64,000 bases of DNA from Artemia franciscana (taxonomy: Eukaryota > Arthropoda > Branchiopoda > Anostraca > Artemiidae), in NCBI RefSeq assembly GCF_032884065.1, contig NC_088880.1, positions 31,647,298 through 31,711,297 of the forward strand. The letters are read 5' to 3'. The translations under genes were made by a program, and so were the position numbers. A model generated the notes under the pieces. The model saw nothing but the letters and a program-made list of their open reading frames with translations. It searched no databases and was not told the origin of the DNA. Of this stretch, positions 24,601 to 34,797 are shown one piece after another. The stretch's first letter is position 1; each line of letters begins with the position of its first letter.

Positions 24601-25777
24601 GTGTCCAACAATGAGTAAAATACCCTCTACCTCTCTCTCCCAGAACGAATTCATAATGTGACCCCACTGGAAATATGTAGTAATATGGAAAGTGAGTTTT
24701 TTTTTATTTCGGCAGCGGTTTTCTCACGAGAGTATTGATTTTCTGTTATTCATTTCCTAATTGTTTCGTCTCCGCAAGCGATATAGTTTAGAAGAATTCA
24801 ATTTTATCGAAGAACTATGAGATTCTTTTTGAGAAGAGAAACCCAACTATAAATGAAAGAATAAAAAGACAAAATGGTTGTCAGGCTATTGAGAATTTCC
24901 TGAGACCTAATGGCAGTCTCAAAGGACTTCGACGCTATTAAGACATTGCATCACAACCATGCACAAAAGGATGGAAAACAGAAAAAGAAGAAAAAACCAA
25001 GGATATTCTTTTATTTATCTAAAGTAACACCATCATAAATTTCATGATCGTACAAAAAGATTACAGAAAAAGTGCAACATCCCATAGAAGAGATATTCTA
25101 TCAATAGAAAACATAAATCGACTATATAGAAAGTATATAAAATATGAAAATGTAGGAAATAAGTAAAAATATAAGCAGAATATCCTACAGAATTGTAAAT
25201 ATAACTAGACAATAAATAAAAGAAGAAAGCATAAAAAAGAAATTGTTCCAATTTACTTTATTTCTGAGATTAGATTCTAAATAACAAGGGTGGTGTTTTA
25301 GCTTATTTTTAGCCAATATCGTTTTCCTGGTATTGGTGGTTATATACTCTGCGGAAATTTTCTATGGGAGTATTTTTTTATACTCCCATAAAAAAAATGA
25401 AAATTCTATGGGAGTATTTTTACGGGCTACGTCATGCATTTATACGGCCTTGAACATAAGCTACCGGCGGAGAACATGATTTCAAACGATCATTCAAATA
25501 TACTTTACCTTTTGGACAAATATGGTACATTTTCAGTGGAACTTTTATCCCGAAACTACAGCAGAATCAAAACCTGAATAAATGGGTAGTTCTGATTTTG
25601 AGAGTACAAGATAAGAAGAAAACATACCTGTTGTGCGTAGTATGAGGCAACAGCGGGCATGCCTTTACGGAAGGCTTCGTTAGCTTTCGACAAATAGTGC
25701 TTCCTTTGGTTATTATATTCTTGTGCACAAGCTCTTGCAGTTTTCCAGTCAGTAATTGGCACGGCCACATCTTCTGT
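15659..25777 (-). CDS. N4BP2: N4BP2-like protein, C-terminal DUF1771 and Smr domains, four terminal exons
   Basis: Read 5' to 3' on the minus strand, the exons are 25777-25628, 21920-21749, 18082-17962 and 15704-15659. They total 489 bp, join in phase, and end [15 protein letters not shown] then TGA. The DUF1771 part is [18 protein letters not shown] through [20 protein letters not shown]. It is followed by a Smr domain: [18 protein letters not shown], then [14 protein letters not shown] and [17 protein letters not shown]. This order is that of the C-terminus of NEDD4-binding protein 2. Smr domains bind or nick nucleic acid, and N4BP2-family Smr proteins have been tied to RNA cleavage in stalled-ribosome quality control. 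The usual DLHGL motif reads DLHFL here, while TGRG and RIKP are intact. All upstream exons lie outside the window or were not recognised. The introns are 2.3-3.7 kb and loaded with repeats. Confidence 0.9.
15736..16300. mobile_element. Pair of direct repeats resembling Penelope-like termini
   Basis: About 15736-15880 and 16129-16300 align as direct repeats: ACTGCTTTTTCATTTAC or similar, then AATAAAACAGTG or AATAAAGCAGTG, then GAATATTTCGATTCCA. That last phrase resembles the GAATATTTCGGCCC motif of the PLEs at 352 and 1023. The 250 bp between them has no RT that I can recognise. This is an intron of the N4BP2-like gene. Confidence 0.4.
16285..16725. repeat. About 160-bp tandem duplication grading into a CAA-rich tract
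   Basis: AATAATTGAAGGAAA, then CTAAAGAAAACGACAACCAA, recurs at 16291 and 16455. Downstream, GAACAACAACAAAAAACAAA words repeat to about 16720. The long minus-strand Phe/Val/Cys-rich open frames here are translations of this simple sequence and not genes. Confidence 0.8.
16789..17003. mobile_element. Foldback element, 215 bp, with a central hairpin
   Basis: The outer arms pair CGAACAAATAAACGTTAAAA plus TGGGGATAAGTC (left) with GACTTATCCCCATTTAAACG plus TTCATTTG (right). A central palindrome at 16870-16926 pairs ACATGTGCAGCGATCGTCAT with ATGATGATCGCTTTACATGT. The architecture is like the PLE foldback at 352-684, with end hairpins within inverted arms, but the sequence differs. Confidence 0.65.
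17040..17570 (+). mobile_element. LINE RT-end fragment inside a duplicated host or repeat segment
   Basis: 17290-17436 encodes [20 protein letters not shown] and [19 protein letters not shown], the RT C-terminal region common in LINE ORF2 (RIYNATV...YGSETW). The flanks repeat: GAAAAGAAGTTCGGCAAGTC and TTTTTAGCTCGACAAGAGT occur at 17056-17205 and again at 17433-17567, and GTTACGTCGAAAA occurs at 17050 and 17276. This suggests a short LINE piece captured within a local tandem duplication. AAGAAAACGGTTATTTAGGC also returns inverted near 17855. Confidence 0.6.
18690..19227. repeat. Degenerate 16-bp minisatellite in head-to-head orientation
   Basis: From 18690 to about 19030 the + strand repeats phrases like CAACTCAACCCCCATT. 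From 19040 to 19227 it carries the complement (GGTTGAGTCGAATGGGGGTC and relatives). The two halves can fold on each other around TTTATGTGTGTAAGTGG. This lies in an intron of the N4BP2-like gene. Confidence 0.7.
19233..19440 (-). mobile_element. LINE endonuclease (APE-type) fragment
   Basis: Encodes IAIVYNPPK, then [19 protein letters not shown] and [12 protein letters not shown]. The GDFN-x-HH-x-x-W signature is the catalytic block of the apurinic-like endonuclease of non-LTR retrotransposons. Only about 64 codons remain. It does not visibly continue into an RT here. Confidence 0.75.
19441..21748. other. Intron of the N4BP2-like gene without assigned features
   Basis: AT-rich. The minus open stretch 20262-20522 (86 codons, with [17 protein letters not shown]) has no splice context or recognised motif and may be a repeat remnant. 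Positions 21143-21205 are a GA-rich purine run. The rest is unremarkable. Confidence 0.35.
22190..22440. repeat. Fragment of the composite high-copy repeat family
   Basis: Carries AAGTTCTAGTACCCTTTTTA, AGAGTCAAAAGTGATTGCAG, GAGAAAGCCATATTATTCAG and AACTATGTCTTTGGGTAGA, in the same order as at 11040 and 12600. Confidence 0.65.
22610..23455 (+). mobile_element. LINE reverse-transcriptase fragment, internally deleted, with 3' end
   Basis: The first part encodes [45 protein letters not shown] and SFIDYE (RT fingers). At about 22860 it jumps to the post-catalytic part: [11 protein letters not shown], then [38 protein letters not shown] and, at the end, [14 protein letters not shown]. The catalytic YADD region is therefore deleted, with further stops and frame changes. 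It ends in a TAGTAGAAGTAGTA-like tail. It belongs to the same family as the minus-strand copy at 45381-46500. The non-LTR clade (RTE/CR1-like) is uncertain. Confidence 0.8.
23456..25360. other. Intron of the N4BP2-like gene, mostly featureless
   Basis: AT-rich. Roughly 80-bp direct repeats at 24400-24482 and 24857-24930 share AGAATAAAAAGACAAAA, CAGGCTAT and CCTGAGACCTA...GGCAGTCTC. No exon is recognised. Confidence 0.4.
25366..25432. repeat. Short hairpin with a repeated ATGGGAGTAT block
   Basis: ATGGGAGTATTTTTTTATAC then TCCCAT is self-complementary, and TTCTATGGGAGTATTTTT occurs a second time immediately after it. Confidence 0.7.
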
Positions 25778-25793
25778 CTGTAAATATAAATGA

Positions 25794-25988
<195 letters not shown>

Positions 25989-26074
25989 GAAGAGAAATCA
26001 CCAATGCAACAGCACAAACACATAAAAAAAAAAAGAAAAAAAAAGAGACATAAGGAGAAAAGGAAGACTGTTTT

Positions 26075-26076
<2 letters not shown>

Positions 26077-26146
<70 letters not shown>
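26077..26146. repeat. (TA)n microsatellite, about 70 bp
   Basis: Perfect alternating TA apart from one phase slip near 26138. It abuts the palindromic TA block at 26147. Confidence 0.9.
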
Positions 26147-26388
<242 letters not shown>

Positions 26389-26547
26389 ACTTGGCACGCG
26401 GCAGGCTTCTATATATGGATTCTCATTGTCGTTTGTCTTCTAAACGCAGACAATTTGAGCCTTTTCTTGATGTCATGACGTCCAAATAGACCTAAATTAA
26501 AAGTAGTGTCTTTAAAAAATTACGTTGTTTTATCGGAATTTTAAATT

Positions 26548-26900
26548 TTGCCTCGGCCTGTCTTTTGTCATTATGAAAGACATATTGCCCGACCTTTGTT
26601 TCTTTTAATTGTTCAGGTGGTGGGACAAAAATTTATATTGCCTTGGCATGTCTTTTGTAATTATGAGAGACATATCGTCGAACCTTTGATTCTTTTAATT
26701 GTTCAGGTGGTGGGACAAAAATTTCTTTTTCTTCCATCGATTTGTCTAGTCCAGGTTTTTTTTTATTTTCAAGGATATGGTATTCAACGGTATTCAATTT
26801 TATTTTCAAAGGTATTCCAAGACCCAAGCGTCATCGCAATCATTTTCAATGTGTTTAGTTCGTTTTATCTCGGCTTGTCTTTCGTTATCATGAAATAAGT
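26548..26900. repeat. 90-bp tandem repeat, two full units and one partial
   Basis: CCTCGGCCTGTCTTTTGTCA at 26551 and CCTTGGCATGTCTTTTGTAA at 26641 start two similar 90-bp units, each ending GTTCAGGTGGTGGGACAAAA. A partial third unit (CTCGGCTTGTCTTTCGTTAT) is at about 26868. The open frame across them follows the repeat and has no known domain. Confidence 0.8.
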
Positions 26901-28005
26901 GTCGCCAAGCCTTTGATGTTTTTTTTTACACATGTATGGAAGGCATTGATGACCTTATCCATGTCAAAATCTCAGACCCAATCATCAGCACTATCGTTTT
27001 AACACGTTATTTTAACACGTTAATTTTAACACGTTTTGATTCTTGCTATCCAGGTTGATTTTCATCGACTCGTTCACATCTCAGTGCCGCATGTTTTCTA
27101 ACAAGCGTGTCTTTTCTTTTCATTTTCAGTTGTGAGACACCGAAGCTGTTCTTCTAGCCACGTGTGTATTTGCTCTTCATTTTCATTTTTGACACGCTCT
27201 CGATTCGTTTTTGCATATCTTCTAACCGCCCGTGTCTTTGCTCTTTATTTTCATTTTAGATACGTTTTTGGATTTTGATAACTTCAGAAAATTTAGCAAT
27301 GGCCTTTGCTTTAGCTGCCCGTATAGGTGTTTTCGCAATTGATTGTCCAGGTTATCGATTTTCACATCTTATCAGGTTTCATAGTTCAGGTGTTGGTTCC
27401 AAACAATCACCGTTTATAGTAACAGCAACTGTAAATTTTCATTTTTTAGGCCTTCCAACAGACATAATATCATATAAATAACTAATGCGTCGGAAACTCA
27501 ACAATCTTATTTATTCTATGCATGAAACCATATATGAAAAGGCTTATATGACGTTATAAGTGAGGCCATACGAAATGCTTATATGATGCACTAGCGTAGT
27601 ACATGACGTTACTTGCAAAAACTAAGATTAAGGCTCTTAACGAATTTTCTCAGACTTTTGACCTACCTAGATCTTTTTTTTATGATAGGATATCCACGAT
27701 TTCTCTCAAAATTGAGGAGTATATCAAATACATAAATTAAATTGAAAAAATTCTTCAACAAATGGAACAAAGCAACGATTTACAATGCGCTTTATAACAT
27801 AATTGAATGAAATATGTAAAAAAAAATCAACATCTTGAACAACTTTTAATTCTTTAAAAAAGGGATAAGATTATACATAGCAAGAATATTTTCAGGCTTG
27901 TGGTAAAATTCATTCGTCTTAATCTTAGCTACTTCCAGCAGTTTTTTTTTATGTTAAACCTCTAAACTAATTCATTGTTACTAAAGCAACCAAGAAAACC
28001 AAGTA
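26901..28005. other. No gene recognised
   Basis: T-rich sequence with repeated words such as TTTTAACACG (about 26998-27035) and CTTTTCATTTTCA. Nothing is supported as an exon. Confidence 0.4.
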
Positions 28006-28007
28006 AA

Positions 28008-28621
<614 letters not shown>

Positions 28622-28821
28622 CTTTTGAAGTTTTGGACCTTCTGTAAAACTCCCCAGCCCACCCTCTTACTGTGTCTTGCACTTCCCAACCAAGTATTTC
28701 TTCTATTTCTAGGAATGGGGAAATAACAAAACCTAATTTGACTGCTTTCTTAGAGACAGTGAAAGGTTTGGTTGAAATGATTTAATGTATATATCCATTT
28801 CAAGTTAAACAAGAGCTAAGA

Positions 28822-31572
28822 GCTCATATGGCACTTGTGACGAGGCGAGAAGAGCTAAGAGCCAAGAGATCATATGGTATGAGATCTAACAAAATTCTAT
28901 GAATCAATAGATTGATTTAAAAAGGAAAATAAGAGGCTTAATGCCGGTCAGGATTTAAAATAAGAGCTCTGAGTCACGATGTCCTTCTAAATATCAAAAT
29001 TCCTTAAGATCCGATAACCCACTCGTAAGTTATAAATATCTAATTTTTTCTAATTTTTCCTCTCCCTTTAGCACCCCAGATTGTCGAATCTGGGAAAACG
29101 ACTTTATCAAGTCAAATTGTGCAGCTCCCTGACACGCCTACCAATTTTCATCGTCCTAGCACGTCCAGAAGCACCAAACTCGCCAAATCACTGAACCCCT
29201 CCCCCCGACTCCCCCAAAGAGAGCGAATCCAGTACGATTCTGTCAATCACGTATCAAGGACATTTGTTTATTCTATCCACCAAGCTTCATCCCGATTCCT
29301 CCTCTCCAAGTGTTTTTCCAAGATTTCCCCCTCCAACTACCCACAATGTCAAAAGATCTGGTCGGGATTTGAAATAAGAGCTCTGAGACATGAATTCCTT
29401 CTAAAAATCAAATTCGTAAGATAAAAATACCCCAATTTTCACTTTTTCCAAGAATTCCGGTTTCCCCCTCCAACTCCCCCCAATGTCACAGGATCTGGTC
29501 GGAATTTAAAATTAGAACTTTAAAGCACAAGATCCTTCTAAATATCAAATTTCATTAAGATCTGGTCACCCTTTCGTAAGTTACAAATGCCTCAATTTTC
29601 AAAATTACCCCCCCCCCCCAATTCCACCGAAGAGAGCAGATTCGGTCCGGTTATGTCAGTCACGTATCTTAAACAGGTTTATATTCTTCCCATCCAGTTT
29701 CATCCTGGTCTCACCGCTTTAAGTATTTTCTAAGATTTCCGGTCCCCCCAACTGCCCCCACCCCAATTACGCTTGATCCGGTTGAGATCTAAAATAAGAG
29801 ATATGAGTTACGAGGTCCTTCTAAATATGAAGTTTCATGAAGATCCGATTACTCCTTCGTAAGTTAAAAATACGTCATTTTTTCTTATTTTTCAGAATTA
29901 ACCCCCCCCCCCCAATGGAGCGGATCCGTTCCAATTATGTAAATCACGTATGTAAGACTTCTGCTTATTTTTCCCACCAAGTTTCATCCCGATCCCTCCA
30001 ATCTAAGCGTTTTCCATGATTTTAGGTTCTCCCACCCCAAACTCCCCCCAATGTCACCAGATCCGGTCAGGATTTAAAATAAAAGCTTTGAGACACGATA
30101 TCCTTCTAAATATAAAATTTCATTGAGATCCGATCACCTGTTCGTAAGTTAAAAATACCTCATTTTTTCTAATTTTTCAGAATTAACCCCTCCCCCAACT
30201 ACCCCAAAGAGAGCGGATCCGTTCCGGTTATGTCAATCATGTATCTAGGACTAGTGCTTATTTTTCCCACCAAGTTTCATCCCGATCCCTCCACTCTAAG
30301 TGTTTTCCAAGTTTTAGGTTTCCCCCTCTCAACTCCCCCTCCCAATGTCACCAGATCTGGTCGGGTTTAAAGTAAGAGCTCTGAGCCACGATATCCTTCT
30401 AAATATCAAATTTCATTGAGATCCATCACCCGTTCGTAAGTTAAAAATACCTCATTTTTTCTAATTTTTCAGAAATAACACCCCCCCCCCAACTACGCCA
30501 AAGAGAGCGGATCCGTTCAGTTTATGTCAATCATGTATCTAGGACTTGTGTTTATTTTTGCCACCAAGTTTCATCCCGATCCCTCCACTCTAAGTGTTTT
30601 CCAAGTTTTAGGTTTCCCCCTCCCAACTCCCCCTCCCAATGTCACCAGATCTGGTCGGGTTTAAAATAAGAGCTCTGAGCCACGACATCCTTCTAAATAT
30701 CAAATTTCATTGAGATCCATCACCCGTTCGTAAGTTAAAAATACCTCATTTTTTCTAATTTTTCAGAAATACCCCCCCCCCCCCAACTACGCCAAAGAGA
30801 GCGGATCCGTTCCGTTTATGTCAATCATGTATCTAGGACTTGTGTTTATTTTTACCACCAAATTTCATCCCGATCCCTCCACTCTAAGTGTTTTCCAAGT
30901 TTTAGGTTTCCCCCTCCCAACTCCCCCCCCCCAATGTCACTAGGTCCGGTCGGGATTTAAAATACGAGCTCTAAGACACGATATCCTTCTAAACATCAAA
31001 GTTCATTGGGATCCGATCACCCGTTCGTAAATTAAAAATACCTCATTTTTTCTAATTTTTCAGAGTTACCCCCCCCCCCAACTACCCCAAAGAGAGCGGA
31101 TCCATTATGGTTATGTCAATCATGTATCTGGGACTTGTGCTTATTTTTCCCATCAAGTTTCATCCCGATCCTTCCACTCTAAGCGTTTTCCAAGATTTTA
31201 GGTTTCCCCCCTCCAACTCCCCCCAATGTCATCAGATCCGGTCGGGATTTAAAATGAGAGCTCTGAGACACAATATCATTTCAAACATCAAATTTCATTA
31301 AGATCCCATCACCCACTCACAAGTTAGAATACTTCATTTTTTCTATTTTCTTTCGAATTAACCGGCCCCCCACTCCCCCCAGATAGTCAAATCGGGAAAA
31401 CGACTATTTCTAATTTAATCTGGTCTGGTCCGGTCCGTGACACGCTTGCCAAATTTCATCGTCCTAGCTTACCTGGAAGTGCCCAATGTAGCAAAACCGG
31501 GACCGACAGACAGACAGACCGACAGAATTTGCGATTGCTATGTCACTTGGGTAATACCAAGTGCCATAAAAA
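28822..31572. mobile_element. Hairpin-ended element with a 294-bp tandem core (helentron-associated-like)
   Basis: The core, about 29050-31400, is a tandem array of 294-bp units. GAGCGGATCC marks successive units at 29918, 30211, 30505, 30799 and 31094. Each unit has a C-run, AAGTTTCATCCCGATCC, and GGATTTAAAATAAGAGCTCT or similar. The left end carries TGGCACTTG (28829-28837) and the right end its complement CAAGTGCCA (31558-31566). The right end also has (GACA)n followed by the hairpin CACTTGG-GTAATA-CCAAGTG (31544-31563). Subterminal inverted repeats, a tandem core and a terminal hairpin resemble the non-autonomous helentron-associated (INE-1-like) elements. There is no coding sequence, and the class is inferred from shape only. 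Confidence 0.6.
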
Positions 31573-31833
31573 AGCCACTGTCTCAAAATTTGACAACTAA
31601 CTGATTTAATTGTTTTTGTAATATCAATGGTTGACATGAAATTGGTCTTCCGTTGCTCAATTAGCAAGTCACTAAGTCGCTAGCAAAGACTTTCATCTCA
31701 AGGAACATGACTATCCACTTTTTGAGATTCCATGCTTGTCATACATGTCTGCTAGCTCAAAAATACCCGAATTACCCTAAACGCAACCACTGGATACTGC
31801 TCTGGTAGAGAATATCGAATTTTCTGTTTCCAG

Positions 31834-32035
31834 GTTCTTCAAGAATTGTGTGAAATTGTCTGTGGTTAAGCGCCCTACCTTTGACTGGGTTGATTATACT
31901 GGCAGCTGGGTTAGTTACATGATTGATGTTTCTTTCAACTTTAGGCAGAATTCATACATCAGAATCTCGTTCATGCCTGAGTTCCCCAGTCTTTTTCACA
32001 CTACAAACTCTGTCGAAGACCAAGTTCGAGACTAA
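31834..32035 (+). CDS. Candidate terminal exon, product unknown
   Basis: A plausible acceptor (TTTCTGTTTCCAG) precedes an open stretch that reads FFKNCVKLSVVKRPTFDW, VDYTGSWVSYMIDVSFNF and, at the end, FHTTNSVEDQVRD then TAA. The composition is protein-like, with balanced hydrophobic and charged residues and many Trp, Tyr and Phe. I do not recognise a family; a weak similarity to the end of a polycystin-type extracellular domain is not convincing. Shortly downstream (32084-32200) a phrase IERIQKRVFLRLIP resembles a LINE RT tail, so the stretch could instead be transposon-derived. Confidence 0.28.
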
Positions 32036-32210
32036 ACCCAACGAAATACGCAAATCAATTCAAATTTAAGTAATAGTACACGTCACAATGATCAAGGAAA
32101 AAATAGAACGGATTCAGAAACGAGTTTTTTTAAGACTGATACCTAAACTGAAAACATGCTAGTTATTTAAAAAAAAAGATCGAATTAGAATCTGGAAAGC
32201 CAAAGACTTG

Positions 32211-33370
32211 TTACGCTAGTATACTTAAGCTAGTTAAGCTAGTATTTCGTATTTTTGTTTATTGTTAAATAATAAATTCACTGAAATTGTATTTAGATTC
32301 ATCACTGTCAATTTCCTTAACTGTCTTCCCCACCAGTCCTTATTTTGAAAATTTGACTGATTCAGATTGATCTAATTTTTCAAAATTTGAAAAATGCTGA
32401 AGTATATTTTCAGACAGGATTTAAAACCACCAAACCGCCTAAGGAAGAATTCGATGCTTAATACAGGACAGGTTAAACTGTCTGGGCACCATCTTACACC
32501 AAATTTCCTGGTGAAGTTCCAAGTGGGCAAACTGAAAAGGCCCGGCTCGGATGGTCTTGAATTTTAGGCCCTTGCATCTTGTACCCTTATTCCCAGCAGT
32601 CGTTGGACTTATGCCGTTATGCCTAGTATACCAGTAGTCGTTATGCTTATACGTTAAACCATTTTGTTAACTGCCAATCCATTCCTTTCAAAACATCCCC
32701 TTACTACATCGGATAAATCAAAACCTCTGGTTGGTTAAGCGCTAAGTAATTCTTTCGTGAGCTGAAAATTAGTATTCATGCTAAGCACAAAATATTAAGA
32801 GCTGTGTCATATCCTGTACACCATCCAATACAAGGTAATAGTACACAATGCTCCGACCTTGAAGTTGCTTGAAGTTGCTATTTATTTTTCTACACGTTCG
32901 AAAACATATCTTCTTGCTAAAGAAATTCTGTCAAACTTTCTTTTCGGTTTTGGAGACATAATTTGTGCATGATCTGACAAGCATGATAAATTTATTATCA
33001 GGAAAAAGCTTGTTACGCTTGATGATCTTGTGACATAGCATCAAACCCGCTTCAGTTGCAATATTTGAAGTTGGATGATGATAATTATTTGAAGTTGGAT
33101 GCCTCCAACTTCAATTTTTGAAGTTGGAGGCCTCTGACATTACTGAAACATTGTTTAGCAGTCCTTCTACAAACACATGGCATTCTTCTTCAATTTCCAT
33201 TTTTCTAGCAGCAATCATTATTAATTTCATGGCTACCTCGATTCATTTCTTAATTGTGATTTCCAAAATTTCAATATAAAAAATTAACTCAAGGCCTGCG
33301 TAATATGGCACTTCCGGTTGAGCAGAGATACGTCAAACAGCTACAGAACCTTTTCATGTGAAACGAAACC
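32211..33370. other. No gene recognised; small hairpin near the end
   Basis: Unremarkable AT-rich sequence. At 33101-33131 there is a perfect 14-bp stem: GCCTCCAACTTCAA, loop TTT, TTGAAGTTGGAGGC. Confidence 0.4.
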
Positions 33371-33850
33371 CGAGATTTTAGGCCTTTAGGGTCTTTGAGA
33401 CATGAACCTCAACCCAGCCAGTATGTGGGTATATGCAGCCACAAAAATTAAGCTGTTGAAATTTAATACTTCGGATAGAGCAGAAATGGAATCACAGAGG
33501 GAAAAATCAAAATATTATCAAAAAATAAGATAGACGGAAGATTACAATACATAACAGATATTTGTATACAGGCAACATGTGGCACACAAGCCGTAGTCTA
33601 CCCACCCCTGCCTAAACAGTCGAAATCAAATAGAGTCAAGCTTTTGGGCATTTGGGGTCTTTGAGGTCTGAGAATCGACCTAAAGAGTATGGGTGTTCGC
33701 AGCCACAAAAAATAAGGTGTTGTAATTTTATTCTTCCAGTTGAGCAGAAATGGAGTCACGGATGGAAAAAAAATAAGAAAAATATCAGAATAAAAAAGAG
33801 AAAGATGATAGACGATTACAACCCACAACAGATATTTGTCTTCTAGCTAT
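33371..33850. repeat. About 270-bp direct repeat running into the assembly gap
   Basis: CAGCCACAAAAATTAAGCTG at 33438 and CAGCCACAAAAAATAAGGTG at 33701 mark two copies. Shared context includes GGGTCTTTGAG, GAGCAGAAATGGA and AACAGATATTTGT. The second copy stops at the N run, so the array may continue unseen. Confidence 0.75.
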
Positions 33851-33950
33851 NNNNNNNNNNNNNNNNNNNNNNNNNNNNNNNNNNNNNNNNNNNNNNNNNN
33901 NNNNNNNNNNNNNNNNNNNNNNNNNNNNNNNNNNNNNNNNNNNNNNNNNN
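33851..33950. other. Assembly gap, 100 N
   Basis: Exactly 100 N, the conventional placeholder for a gap of unknown size. Sequence resumes at CTTCGGCCATCG, which is also found at 53268. Confidence 0.99.
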
Positions 33951-34267
33951 CTTCGGCCATCGAAAAGTACTCCTGTTTCGGATATCTAATCCCAACCCCA
34001 AATTATTATAAGAGGGAAAATTGGTGATGAGGCTAAAGAACCGTCGCGCATCCTAAGGACTTTTAGATTTCGATTTAACTCAATTTGAAACTAGCATATT
34101 CCTGCTTGCCAACTGGAATACCTCCTGCTTGCCAGCCGGAATAGAGTTTTTCAAGCACAAGTAGAAACGTTGCTCGAAGAACCAAAGGAAAAAAAAGAAG
34201 CAGAACAAGTCTTCAACAAAGACTGCAATACGTCTCTTCAACTCGTAAACTGTGGGTTTTGGCTTAA

Positions 34268-34735
34268 ACAAAAGTGAAAACACTTCTTTGGACACTACCA
34301 AGAATTATTTGTAGCTTTCCAAAATCCATTGTCATATTTATCAATCCACTCCAAATTCCATCTTTCAGGAGAAACCACGAAGGCTAGACCCTTTCCACTT
34401 TCTTGCAACAAACTGAAATGGGTGGCACAGGGGAAAAGAACAACACAAACTAAATGTATGGCTTCTGCAGTCATTTAACGTCATACTTTGCATAATTTAT
34501 ACAAAAGTGAAAACACTTCTTTGGACAGTACCAAGAATTATTTGTAGCTTTCCAAAATCCATTGTCATATTTATCAATCCACCCCAAATTCCACCTTTCA
34601 GGAGAAACCACAAAGGTTAGACCCTTCCCACTTTCTTTCAACAAACTGAAATGGGTGGCACAGGGGAAAAGAACAACACAAACTAAATGTATGGCTTCTG
34701 CAGCCATTTAATGTCATACTTAGCATAATTTATAA
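34268..34735. repeat. 233-bp tandem duplication (copy A)
   Basis: ACAAAAGTGAAAACACTTC starts at 34268 and 34501. Units differ at a few sites only. The period is not a multiple of three, so the minus-strand open frame 34471-34707 is unlikely to be a coding repeat. The same structure is at 53584-54050. Confidence 0.88.
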
Positions 34736-34797
34736 TTAATTACAAGATATAATGCTATTTAAACACTGATAATCAATAATATTAAACTTTCTTTCAG

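Noticed and set aside
29119-31301. Several plus-strand frames rich in Ser/Pro/Phe (for example 29119-29424)
   Set aside because: They repeat with the 294-bp tandem units, break at C-runs and show no domain.
34471-34707. Minus-strand frame starting MAAEAIHLVCVVLFP
   Set aside because: It covers one unit of a 233-bp tandem repeat. The period is not a multiple of three and no domain is seen.
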